A stretch of DNA of 64,000 nt from UBA2357 sp041916775. GTDB lineage: Bacteria > Pseudomonadota > Gammaproteobacteria > Burkholderiales > Rhodocyclaceae. The stretch lies in NCBI GenBank assembly GCA_041916775.1, contig JAYRYZ010000013.1, forward strand, positions 1 to 64,000. The letters run 5' to 3'. This document shows positions 44,148 through 51,825 of the stretch, in pieces (positions within the stretch are counted from its first letter, which is position 1; the number at the start of each line of letters is the position of its first letter). The translations under genes and the position numbers were made by a program. A model generated the notes under the pieces. That model had not been told where the DNA came from. It ran no database searches and saw only the letters and a list, made by a program, of their open reading frames with translations.

Positions 44148-44244
44148 AACGAGTGCTGCGCCCCGAAACGCCACAATGCGCGGCCGGCCCCCGTCCGCGG
44201 CGATCCGGCGCGCCCGAATGCAGAACTCTTCCGGAGCTTATTGA

Positions 44245-45117
44245 ATGACAGCCCAGATCATCGACGGCAAGGCGCTCGCGAAGCAGCTTCGCCATCATTT
44301 CCGCCAGCGGGTGGAGGCCCTGCAGGCACGCGGCATCACGCCCGGACTCGCGGTCATCCTGGTCGGCGACAACCCGGCCTCCAAGGTCTATGTCGGCAAC
44401 AAGATCCGCGCCTGCGCCGACTGCGGCGTGCGCTCCTACGAGCACAGGCTGCCCGCCGATGCCAGCGAGGCCGAGGTGCTCGCCACCATCGCCCGCCTCA
44501 ACGACGACCCGGAGGTGCACGGCATCCTGGTGCAGCTGCCGCTGCCGCCGCATATCGAGGTGCGGCGGGTGCTCGAGGCGATCTCGGTGACCAAGGACGT
44601 GGACGGCTTTCACCTCTACAACGTCGGCGGCCTGGTCGTGGGCAACACCATCTTCCCGCCCTGCACCCCGTACGGCGTGCAGCTCCTGCTCGACACCACC
44701 GGCATCGACGTCGCGGGCAAGAACGTGGTCGTGGTCGGCGCCTCCAACATCGTCGGCAAGCCGATGGCGCTGATGCTGCTCGCGCGCGAGGCGACGGTGA
44801 CGATCTGCCACGCGAAGACGCGCGATCTCGCCCAACACACCATCCTTGCCGACATCCTCATCGTCGCCGCCGGCAAGCCCGGCCTGATTGTGCCGCAGAT
44901 GGTGAAGCAGGGCGCGATCGTCATCGACGTGGGCATCAACCGCCTGCCCGACAACCGCATCGTCGGCGACGTGGATTTCGACGGGGTGAAGGAGAAGGCC
45001 TCGTGGATCACCCCGGTACCCGGCGGCGTCGGCCCGATGACGGTGACGATGCTGATCGAGAACACCCTGCGCTCTGCCGAGCGGGTCCCGCAGCCCGAGC
45101 TGTGGGCCGAGGGCTGA
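44245..45117 (+). CDS. folD: Methylenetetrahydrofolate dehydrogenase/methenyltetrahydrofolate cyclohydrolase
   Basis: A 290-residue bifunctional enzyme converting 5,10-methylene- to 10-formyl-tetrahydrofolate with NADP. Signature segments are DNPASKVYVGNKIRACADCG (substrate site Tyr/Lys), HGILVQLPLPPHI and the nucleotide-binding VVVGASNIVGKPMALML, ending PVPGGVGPMTVTMLIENT. Placed between mgsC and tdm with purU at the cluster head, it probably serves C1 oxidation here; a second housekeeping copy may exist elsewhere. Confidence 0.95.
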   Translation: MTAQIIDGKALAKQLRHHFRQRVEALQARGITPGLAVILVGDNPASKVYVGNKIRACADCGVRSYEHRLPADASEAEVLATIARLNDDPEVHGILVQLPLPPHIEVRRVLEAISVTKDVDGFHLYNVGGLVVGNTIFPPCTPYGVQLLLDTTGIDVAGKNVVVVGASNIVGKPMALMLLAREATVTICHAKTRDLAQHTILADILIVAAGKPGLIVPQMVKQGAIVIDVGINRLPDNRIVGDVDFDGVKEKASWITPVPGGVGPMTVTMLIENTLRSAERVPQPELWAEG

Positions 45118-45169
45118 CGCCGCCCTCGCCCGCCGCAGCCGCCACCAGAACCCGCCATCACCCGACGCC

Positions 45170-47539
45170 ATGACGCCCACGACCGAAGCCATCCCCACCC
45201 CCCGCGCACCGGTGCGCAGTCAGCCGCGCGAGCCGGGCCTGGCGCTGCCGCCAGGCTGCGAAACGCTGCAGGTGCCCGGCGGCGGCGCCCGCCTGCTGAT
45301 GCTCGCCAGCGGCGACCGCCTCACGCTCGCCGACGCCTGCGGACGCCAGCCCGCTGCGCTGCTCGCGCTCGCGGCCGACGGCACACCCGCGCCGGCCGCA
45401 CTCGGGCTGGATGCCGAGGCGCTGGCCGAGGCGGCGCCGGATCTCAACCCGCTCGTCGCGCAGAGCCGTGATCCGGCGGTGCGTGCGGCCTGCAGGGCGG
45501 GCCTGCTGCCTGCACTCGCACTCGCCCGAGCGGTGCAGCTGTGGCACGGCGATACCGCGCCCGGCCACAGCCTCAGCCTCGTCGCCACTGCACCCTTGCA
45601 GGTGCTGGTTGCCGCCCCGGGCGAAGCCGGCAGCATCGACACCCAGGACGGCCCAACCCCGCTCGCCGTCACGCTGCAGCGCGCCGCCCGGCCCGCCCGC
45701 AGCGCGCCGCCCCTGCCGCCGCCGCTGGGCGAGCTCGTCGAAGAGTTCACGATCGCACCCGGCACCGCGCGCAGCTACCGGGTCGCCGCCGGCCAGTACA
45801 TCCAGGTGCTGGACGTGGCCGGCCGGCAGTGCTCCGACTTCGTCGCCTTCAACGCGAAGGCGCTCGCGCGCGGCGAGGAGCTGGACCTCGACCCCACCGT
45901 CACCCGCACCCTCAACGGCAACGCCTACCCTGCGCCCGGGCTGTTCGCGCGCTACTACGACCGCATGCTGCAGCCGATGCTCGAGGTGGTGCAGGACACC
46001 GTCGGCCGCCACGACACCTTCGCTCTCGCCTGCACCGCGCGCTACTACGAAGGCATGGGTTACTTCGACCACGCCAACTGCAGCGACAACCTCAGCGCCA
46101 CGCTCGCCCCGCACGGCGTGCGCCCGCGCCCGGGCTGGCCGGCGATCAACTTCTTCTTCAACACAGCGATCGGCCACGACCAGCAGCTCGGTTCGGACGA
46201 ACCCTGGTCGCGCCCGGGCGACTACGTGCTGTTGCGCGCGCTCGAAGACCTGGTATGCGCGAGCAGTTCCTGCCCCGACGACATCGACCCGGCCAATGGC
46301 TGGGAGCCGACCGAAATCCATATCCGCATCTACGCTGCCACGGAGCACTTCAGCATGGCCTCCGCCCATCGCCCCACCCCCGACGCCGAACCGGAACTCA
46401 CTCGCGAGAGCGGCTTCCACGCCGCCACCGCGCAACTCACCCGCCACTTCGTCGATTACCGGGGCTGGTGGACCGCGATACGCTACGACGGCTGGGGCCC
46501 GATCGCCGAATACCACGCCTGCCGCGACCGGGTCGCCGCGATGGATCTCTCCGCGCTGCGCAAGTTCGAGGTGCTCGGCCCCGACGCTGAAGCCTTGCTG
46601 CAGCTCTGCCTGACGCGCGACGTGAAGAAGCTCGCAGTGGGTCAGGTGGTGTATTCGGCGATGTGCTTTCCGCACGGCGGCATGCTCGACGACGGCACTT
46701 TGCTGCGCCTCGGCCCCGACAACTTCCGCTGGGTGTGCGGCGACGACCGCGCCGGCCCGTGGCTGCGCGAGCAGGCGGAGGCGCTCGGCCTGAAGGTGTG
46801 GGTGAAACCCGCCACCGCCCACATCAACAACCTGTCGGTGCAGGGCCCGCGCTCGCGCGAGCTGCTCTCGCGCCTGATCTGGACACCCGGCAGCCAACCG
46901 AAGCTCGACGCGCTCGGCTGGTTCCGCTTTCTCGTCGGGCGGCTCGACGACTACAACGGCCCGCCGCTGATGGTGTCGCGCACCGGCTACACCGGCGAGC
47001 TCGGCTACGAGATCTGGTGCGCGCCCAAGGATGCACCGAAGGTGTGGGCGCGCCTGTGGCAGGAGGGCGAGCCGCTCGGCCTCGCACCGCTCGGGCTGGA
47101 GGCGCTCGACATGCTGCGCATCGAGGCCGGCCTGGTGTTCGCCGGCCACGAGTTCTGCGACCAGACCGACCCCTATGAGGCCGGCATCGGCTTCGCGGTG
47201 CCGCTCAAGTCCAAACAGGACGACTTCATCGGCCGCAATGCGCTGCTCGCGCGCAACGCCAGCCCGCAGCGCAAGCTGGTCGGACTCACGATCAGTGGCA
47301 ACGAAGCCGCCGCACACGGCGACCCGCTCTTCATCGGCCGCGCCGAGGTCGGCGTCGTCACCAGCGCCTGCCGCTCACCGCGCTACGGCAACATCGCCCT
47401 CGCCCGCATCGACATCCGCCATGCCGGCATCGGCGAGGCGGTCGAGATCGGCAAGCTGGACGGACTGCAGAAGCGCATCGGCGCGACCGTGGCCGCGCCG
47501 ATCTTTCACGACCCGGAGAAGAAGCGGGTCAGGGCATGA
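45170..47539 (+). CDS. tdm: Trimethylamine N-oxide demethylase (DUF1989-GcvT fusion)
   Basis: A 789-residue protein with the architecture of Tdm, which splits TMAO into dimethylamine and formaldehyde. After an Ala/Pro-rich N-terminal region, a DUF1989 domain covers about 185-375, with metal-ligand candidates GRQCSDF (C221, D223), H301, C288, C304, C363 and C368. These spacings agree with what I recall of the Zn and Fe sites of Methylocella Tdm, but no alignment was made. A GcvT domain (about 440-785, SRTGYTGELGYEIW) would carry the one-carbon unit to tetrahydrofolate. No strong ribosome site is visible. Two-domain urea-carboxylase-associated proteins are the main alternative; the cluster context favours Tdm. 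Confidence 0.82.
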   Translation: MTPTTEAIPTPRAPVRSQPREPGLALPPGCETLQVPGGGARLLMLASGDRLTLADACGRQPAALLALAADGTPAPAALGLDAEALAEAAPDLNPLVAQSRDPAVRAACRAGLLPALALARAVQLWHGDTAPGHSLSLVATAPLQVLVAAPGEAGSIDTQDGPTPLAVTLQRAARPARSAPPLPPPLGELVEEFTIAPGTARSYRVAAGQYIQVLDVAGRQCSDFVAFNAKALARGEELDLDPTVTRTLNGNAYPAPGLFARYYDRMLQPMLEVVQDTVGRHDTFALACTARYYEGMGYFDHANCSDNLSATLAPHGVRPRPGWPAINFFFNTAIGHDQQLGSDEPWSRPGDYVLLRALEDLVCASSSCPDDIDPANGWEPTEIHIRIYAATEHFSMASAHRPTPDAEPELTRESGFHAATAQLTRHFVDYRGWWTAIRYDGWGPIAEYHACRDRVAAMDLSALRKFEVLGPDAEALLQLCLTRDVKKLAVGQVVYSAMCFPHGGMLDDGTLLRLGPDNFRWVCGDDRAGPWLREQAEALGLKVWVKPATAHINNLSVQGPRSRELLSRLIWTPGSQPKLDALGWFRFLVGRLDDYNGPPLMVSRTGYTGELGYEIWCAPKDAPKVWARLWQEGEPLGLAPLGLEALDMLRIEAGLVFAGHEFCDQTDPYEAGIGFAVPLKSKQDDFIGRNALLARNASPQRKLVGLTISGNEAAAHGDPLFIGRAEVGVVTSACRSPRYGNIALARIDIRHAGIGEAVEIGKLDGLQKRIGATVAAPIFHDPEKKRVRA

Positions 47540-48530
47540 GCCCGCGGCGTGGCGCGGCCGCCTGGCGGCGCCACGCGAACACGGCGAGGAGCGCGGCCAG
47601 CAACACCAATCCACCCGGGCCGGTAACGGGAATGGGCTGAGTGGCGCAGTCCAGGTAACCCGAATCACCGCTCGATGCCGCGCCGTAGAAGGCGCGGCCG
47701 GTGGTCGCAACGAGCGTCGGTGTCAGCAACCCGGTGCCGCTCGCGGGCAGGCTCGCCAACGGCAGCGAGAGGATCCCACCTGTGGCCCCGTCGAACAGGT
47801 AAAGGGTGTCGCCGAGCCTGGCCATGCCATACAACGTGGTCGAAGCCAGTTCCCCCACCACCACGCCCGTGCCGTTGGGCCGGATGCGAATCAGTGCGCC
47901 CGTCTCGAACGTGACGACCGGCGGAGTCCCGGTGGTGACGAACACCAGTGCGAGCATGTCACCATTGTTGAGCTGGACGAAGTCGCCGGCACTGCTGAAG
48001 TCCGCCGGCCCGGCATGAATCTCGGTCGGCACGGGCGGGTAGGTCGCGATGATCTCGGTGTTTCCACTGATCGGATCGACCTCATACACCCTGTCGCTGA
48101 ATGCGGCTGAGAGCAGAAGCCGATTGCCCGCCAACACCGAGAGCCCATTGGGCTGAGCCTGGCTCGACACGATGTCCGTCGCGCCGGGGCCGGTAAGGAC
48201 CAATGTCGTGTCTTCGGCCCCCGTAGCCTGATTGATTCTGGAGAGCCTCGGTGGGTCGGGCGGGAGGGTGAACCAGATTCCATAGATCGTGTTGCCATCG
48301 GCAGAAACCGCAATGTCGCCGTAATCGCGAAGCAGCGGCACCTCCACCGGATCGATCACGCCGGTGGGGGAAATCCTCAACAGCCGCTGGTTGAAACCTC
48401 CCGTGTTGGCATACATGATCTGCTCGGTGGAGCAGGTCTGTGCATGTGCCTGTCCTGACACGGCCAATCCGCCACACAAGCCGATTGCGGCCAGCAAACC
48501 GCGCCCCAGCTTCAAACTGCCTTGTCCCAT
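47529..48530 (-). CDS. Exported propeller-like protein with C-terminal IPVTGP sorting signal
   Basis: A 333-residue predicted surface or periplasmic protein. A signal peptide (LLAAIGLCGGLAVSGQAHA) is followed by QTCSTEQIMYANTGG and repeated blade-like motifs (GDIAVSADGNTIYG, RLLLSAAFSDRVYEVDPISG, LYGMARLGDTLYLFD) typical of beta-propellers. The C-terminus is IPVTGP (300-305), a hydrophobic helix (LVLLAALLAVFAW) and arginines. That tripartite end resembles LPXTG or IPTL-CTERM anchors. It is paralogous to the gene at 49868. GGGGGAG precedes the ATG. Its 3' end overlaps tdm by 11 bases, convergently. Confidence 0.72.
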   Translation of the reverse strand: MGQGSLKLGRGLLAAIGLCGGLAVSGQAHAQTCSTEQIMYANTGGFNQRLLRISPTGVIDPVEVPLLRDYGDIAVSADGNTIYGIWFTLPPDPPRLSRINQATGAEDTTLVLTGPGATDIVSSQAQPNGLSVLAGNRLLLSAAFSDRVYEVDPISGNTEIIATYPPVPTEIHAGPADFSSAGDFVQLNNGDMLALVFVTTGTPPVVTFETGALIRIRPNGTGVVVGELASTTLYGMARLGDTLYLFDGATGGILSLPLASLPASGTGLLTPTLVATTGRAFYGAASSGDSGYLDCATQPIPVTGPGGLVLLAALLAVFAWRRQAAAPRRGLMP

Positions 48531-48611
48531 CGCTCCCCCTTTTCACCCATTGGCCCATTGCAAGACACGGCGCACGAGAAACCACTGCAACGTATCGGTC
48601 TTGTGTATTCC

Positions 48612-48626
48612 GTCACGAATTGTGAC
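48612..48626. promoter_or_regulatory. GTCAC-N5-GTGAC palindrome upstream of the IPVTGP protein gene
   Basis: GTCAC-GAATT-GTGAC lies in an AT-rich upstream region that also contains two TGACAAA repeats (48623-48629 and 48648-48654). The position fits an operator or activator site for the leftward gene. No regulator can be named. Confidence 0.3.
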
Positions 48627-48740
48627 AAATGTCAAATGCGCAAAATATGACAAAATTAGCACAAATGAAATCCATCACGCGCTTACAGAACGGGCGAATC
48701 GGTGAACAATGAGAAGGGCGCAGACAGCCGAGGATGAAGC

Positions 48741-49520
48741 TCAATCCCAGTCTTCGACGCCGTATCGCGTCAGGATGCGGCGCAACTCGCCACTTTCGCG
48801 CAGCGCCTGGAGGCCACGATCGAACTTTCGGGTGAATACCTCAGCATCGGGTCGGGTAGGGGAAATTGCCAGAAATGACGGGAAAGTTTCAGATAGGCAA
48901 CCGGCCCGTTGAAGCCGGTCTCGCTCCGGTGTCGAACCAAGCGCATGGCCGACCAGGGAAACGTCGTCCAGCATCGCGTCGACCCGCTTCGCGAGCACCA
49001 TGCGAATCATGCGATTGGGTAGCAACTCGCCGGTCAACAGGCTCACTGCCTCTCCCTCGTGGCGGGCGATGTGGGCATCAATCGCCTCGCCGTAGCGATA
49101 GCCCGCGCTCGCGACGAAGCTGACCCCTTCGAGGGATTCGATGCCTTTGAAACGCCAGGGGTTGTCCTGCTCGACGTAGAAGCAGTACTGCAGGATCGCA
49201 GCGGGTTCGGTGGCGAAGATGAAATCAGGTGCTTCGTCCCGCATCGCCGGCAGTACCGCGTCCGCCGCGCCGCCCTTGCGCACCTCGGCCAGTGCACGGT
49301 TGTAGGGGAGGTTGGCATACTCCATACGAATACCCTCGCGTGCGAGCGCTGCACGCGCGATATCGACGGAGAACCCGTCGCGTCCTTGACCGGCCTCGCA
49401 GGAGAGCGGGCACCAATAGGCTGGCGCCACCACCCTGAGGACCTCGCCCTGAGGCCACGCCGCTGGCGAGGCCACAAGGCATGCGAGCATCGAGCCCATC
49501 CCGGCGAGTCGGCAGCGCAT
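48741..49520 (-). CDS. Periplasmic solute-binding protein (SBP_bac_3 family)
   Basis: A 259-residue exported binding protein. The signal peptide is MRCRLAGMGSMLACLVASPAAW. The mature protein shows family segments GFSVDIARAALAREGIRMEY, FVASAGYRYGEAIDAHI, DAMLDDVSLVGHAL and the C-terminal FDRGLQALRESGELRRILTRYG. It resembles polar amino acid binding proteins but has no permease or ATPase gene beside it, so it may be an orphan receptor or sensor. GAGGGAAGG precedes the chosen ATG; other in-frame ATGs at 49538 and 49499 are possible. Confidence 0.75.
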   Translation of the reverse strand: MRCRLAGMGSMLACLVASPAAWPQGEVLRVVAPAYWCPLSCEAGQGRDGFSVDIARAALAREGIRMEYANLPYNRALAEVRKGGAADAVLPAMRDEAPDFIFATEPAAILQYCFYVEQDNPWRFKGIESLEGVSFVASAGYRYGEAIDAHIARHEGEAVSLLTGELLPNRMIRMVLAKRVDAMLDDVSLVGHALGSTPERDRLQRAGCLSETFPSFLAISPTRPDAEVFTRKFDRGLQALRESGELRRILTRYGVEDWD

Positions 49521-49867
49521 CCTTCCCTCAACAATCATCAACGGCTTGCGAACACACCCGCGAGGCAGTCCAATGTGCGGGACGCAGGGCGCAAGGAACA
49601 AGAGACCGCGGCAGCTCCCGGTATTCTCCAGCGATCCGCCACCTGCGCCATGATGCTGCCTAGCGAATATGTCAAATCTACCAAGAGTCTATGCCGCAAC
49701 TCCGCTCACATCAATAACCGTTGATCTGCTGAAAAAGAAGACAAACATCATTACGCGCAGGAAACCACCCGTTTCCGGGGTGAACTGCGGAAGACGCCTG
49801 CGGGCGCAATCGCACCCGCAGGAAGAGTGGAGATTGTCGTGGCCGGTCAGCCGGCGCTGCGAGCGGC
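49521..49867. other. Intergenic region between the solute-binding and IPTTGP genes
   Basis: No supported gene in 347 bases. On the minus strand there is a perfect TTGACA (49670-49675) without a clear -10, useful for the solute-binding gene. A second small hairpin (GGAAAC...GTTTCC, near 49760-49777) and the larger hairpin at 49797-49822 follow the IPTTGP gene. Confidence 0.5.
49797..49822 (-). terminator. Hairpin downstream of the IPTTGP protein gene
   Basis: CCTGCGGG (49797-49804) pairs with CCCGCAGG (49815-49822) around a ten-base loop. It lies about 45 bases past the stop codon of the leftward gene. No T-run follows, so termination is only a guess from position. Confidence 0.45.
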
Positions 49868-50800
49868 CTAGTGGCGCCCCACTCGCCGCCACGCGAGCGC
49901 TGCCACGAGCATGGACAAGAGTACGAGCGCGGCAGGCCCGGTTGTCGGGATGGGCTGCGGAGCACAATCCAGGTAGCCTGAATCGCCACTTGCCGCAGCG
50001 CCATAGAACGTTTGCCCGGTCGACGTGAGCCGCGTCGTGGCGAGCAGATCACTACCACTCGGAGGCAGGTCTGCCAGCGCCAGAGTGAGGATGTCACCGT
50101 TGTTGTCGAACAGGTAGAGCACGTTGCCGAGGCGTGCCATGCCGTACAGCGCGGAGGACGCAAGACGCCCGAGCACCACACCGCTGCCATCCGGCTGGAT
50201 TCTGACCAGCACGGCGGCCTGGACGAAACCGCCCTGCAGGGCATGCACGAGCGCGAGGATGTCGCCGTTATCCAGTTGGATGAAGTCGCCCGCGCTTGCA
50301 AAGCTCATCGTACCGCCGGGATCGATGTCCGACGGTACGGACGGATAGGTCGCGAACTCGGACGTCGCCCCGGTGAGCGGATCGATCCGATAAACCTTGT
50401 CGGAAAATGCAGCACCCATCACGAGAACGTCGCCGGCAAGCACGGAGAGCGCGTTCGGAAGCCGAAGCCCCGTCAGGTCATCCGCCGCCGGCCCGCTGAG
50501 CACGACTGGCGAGGACTCCGCGCCCGTCACAGGATCGATGCGGTACAAGGTCGGGGGCACGTCGAAGCCGACCCCATGGAGCGTGTTGCCATCCGCGCTC
50601 ACTGCGATGTCGCCATAGTCCCGCGCGAGCGGCAGCGGCGGCGGAATCTCGCTACCCGAGGCAGCGTAACGGAAAAGCTGGCGACCGGCGTCGCCGGTGT
50701 TTGCGTAAAGAACCTGCTCTTGCGAGCAGGTCTGTGCGATTGCCGGTGCTGCGCCGCAAAGCAGGCAACCTGCCAACAGCGCATGGTGTAGAGCTTTCAT
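49868..50800 (-). CDS. Exported propeller-like protein with C-terminal IPTTGP sorting signal
   Basis: A 310-residue paralogue of the protein at 47529-48530. They share QTCSxEQ(I/V)(M/L)YANTG, RDYGDIAVSADGNT, AFSD(R/K)VY(E/R)(V/I)DP, SAGDF(V/I)QL(N/D)NGD, LYGMARLG and FYGAA(S/A)SGDSGYLDC. The signal peptide is ALLAGCLLCGAAPAIA. The C-terminus is IPTTGP (284-289), a hydrophobic helix and RRVGRH. The conserved blade motifs suggest a beta-propeller. The two genes flank a solute-binding protein and probably arose by duplication. Confidence 0.72.
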   Translation of the reverse strand: MKALHHALLAGCLLCGAAPAIAQTCSQEQVLYANTGDAGRQLFRYAASGSEIPPPLPLARDYGDIAVSADGNTLHGVGFDVPPTLYRIDPVTGAESSPVVLSGPAADDLTGLRLPNALSVLAGDVLVMGAAFSDKVYRIDPLTGATSEFATYPSVPSDIDPGGTMSFASAGDFIQLDNGDILALVHALQGGFVQAAVLVRIQPDGSGVVLGRLASSALYGMARLGNVLYLFDNNGDILTLALADLPPSGSDLLATTRLTSTGQTFYGAAASGDSGYLDCAPQPIPTTGPAALVLLSMLVAALAWRRVGRH

Positions 50801-51023
50801 TCGATACCCCCTGTTATCGGCAACCAGCCCCCTGAAGGCCTGGCTGCCTGGCCATCATTCCATGTTCATGAAAACGACAACCGGGGAGCGTACTGCAGGC
50901 TACCGAACATCCCGCCCGAGTAACCAAATTTCACAGATTGATCCATACACGCCCCGGTCACTTCACCCGCTCAGGCGTGGATACGGCGACTCCGGGCGGG
51001 CCTGCATCCCGCCATGCAACGAC

Positions 51024-51710
51024 TCAGGTGTCGAGATCGAGCGCGTGACTCAAGCGTGCGCGCATCTCCTGCGGACTGCGGGCGATGACTTCCCGCGGGA
51101 TGTCGTAGCGCTCGGCAAGCCGGACGTAGTCCTCGAAGCCGTAGGCGGCAATGATGGCGGGAAGGCCGGCGAGGCAAGCCTCGGCGTAGTCGCGGTATTC
51201 GTCACCACACACGATGGCGCGCAGCGGGTTGATGCCGAGGCGCTCGCGGTGGTGGCGAAAGCGCGCGGATTTGGCATCGCCGAGGCCGATGCAGTCGATG
51301 AAGTCGAGCCGTGCGTCATCGATGTCGTGGCGGCGCAGGACGATGCGCAGCGTCTCCTGCGGCGCGATGGTGACGTTGCGGGAGACGATGCCGACGCGCA
51401 CATCCGGCGCTTCGATCAGCTGGGCGAGCAGCGCGCTCATGCCGGGATAGGGCGCGGCACTCTCGCGGTAGAGCTCGGTGAGGGAGTGCTTGAGCTGCCT
51501 GCGGTTCTCCTTGCCGAGCTGCCGGCGCAGGTTGCGCGGGAATTCGCGCAGGCCGCCGATGTATTTCAGCAGTTTCCGCCGGCGCTGGAAGCGCAGCACG
51601 TCGCCGATGTCCATGCCGTGCTGCGCGAACGCAGCCTGGACCACCGGGAAGGTGTCGATCAGGGTGCCATCGGCGTCGAGGATGACGAGGCGTTCGCGGC
51701 TGGTGTACAT
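51024..51710 (-). CDS. HAD-superfamily hydrolase
   Basis: A 228-residue phosphatase-like protein. Motif I is ILDADGTLIDT (nucleophile and acid Asp pair), motif II lies near VGIVSRN, and motif III/IV near IVCGDEYRDYAEA. It resembles phosphoglycolate phosphatase-type HAD proteins, but the substrate is unknown. It is transcribed divergently from the helicase gene. Confidence 0.82.
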   Translation of the reverse strand: MYTSRERLVILDADGTLIDTFPVVQAAFAQHGMDIGDVLRFQRRRKLLKYIGGLREFPRNLRRQLGKENRRQLKHSLTELYRESAAPYPGMSALLAQLIEAPDVRVGIVSRNVTIAPQETLRIVLRRHDIDDARLDFIDCIGLGDAKSARFRHHRERLGINPLRAIVCGDEYRDYAEACLAGLPAIIAAYGFEDYVRLAERYDIPREVIARSPQEMRARLSHALDLDT

Positions 51711-51812
51711 CGCATGTTGGCGCTGGCGGGTGGATCCACTTTCGACCTTATGCGGGCGCCGTTACCGGACGATGACATCGCGCCGCGCTATCGGAAAGAC
51801 ACCATGACTGGA

Positions 51813-51818
51813 TAGAAT
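51813..51818 (+). promoter_or_regulatory. Possible -10 element of the helicase gene
   Basis: TAGAAT ends seven bases before the helicase ATG. If used, the transcript would begin at or next to the start codon. No good -35 is seen, and no ribosome-binding site precedes the ATG. Confidence 0.25.
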
Positions 51819-51825
51819 TACAGGC

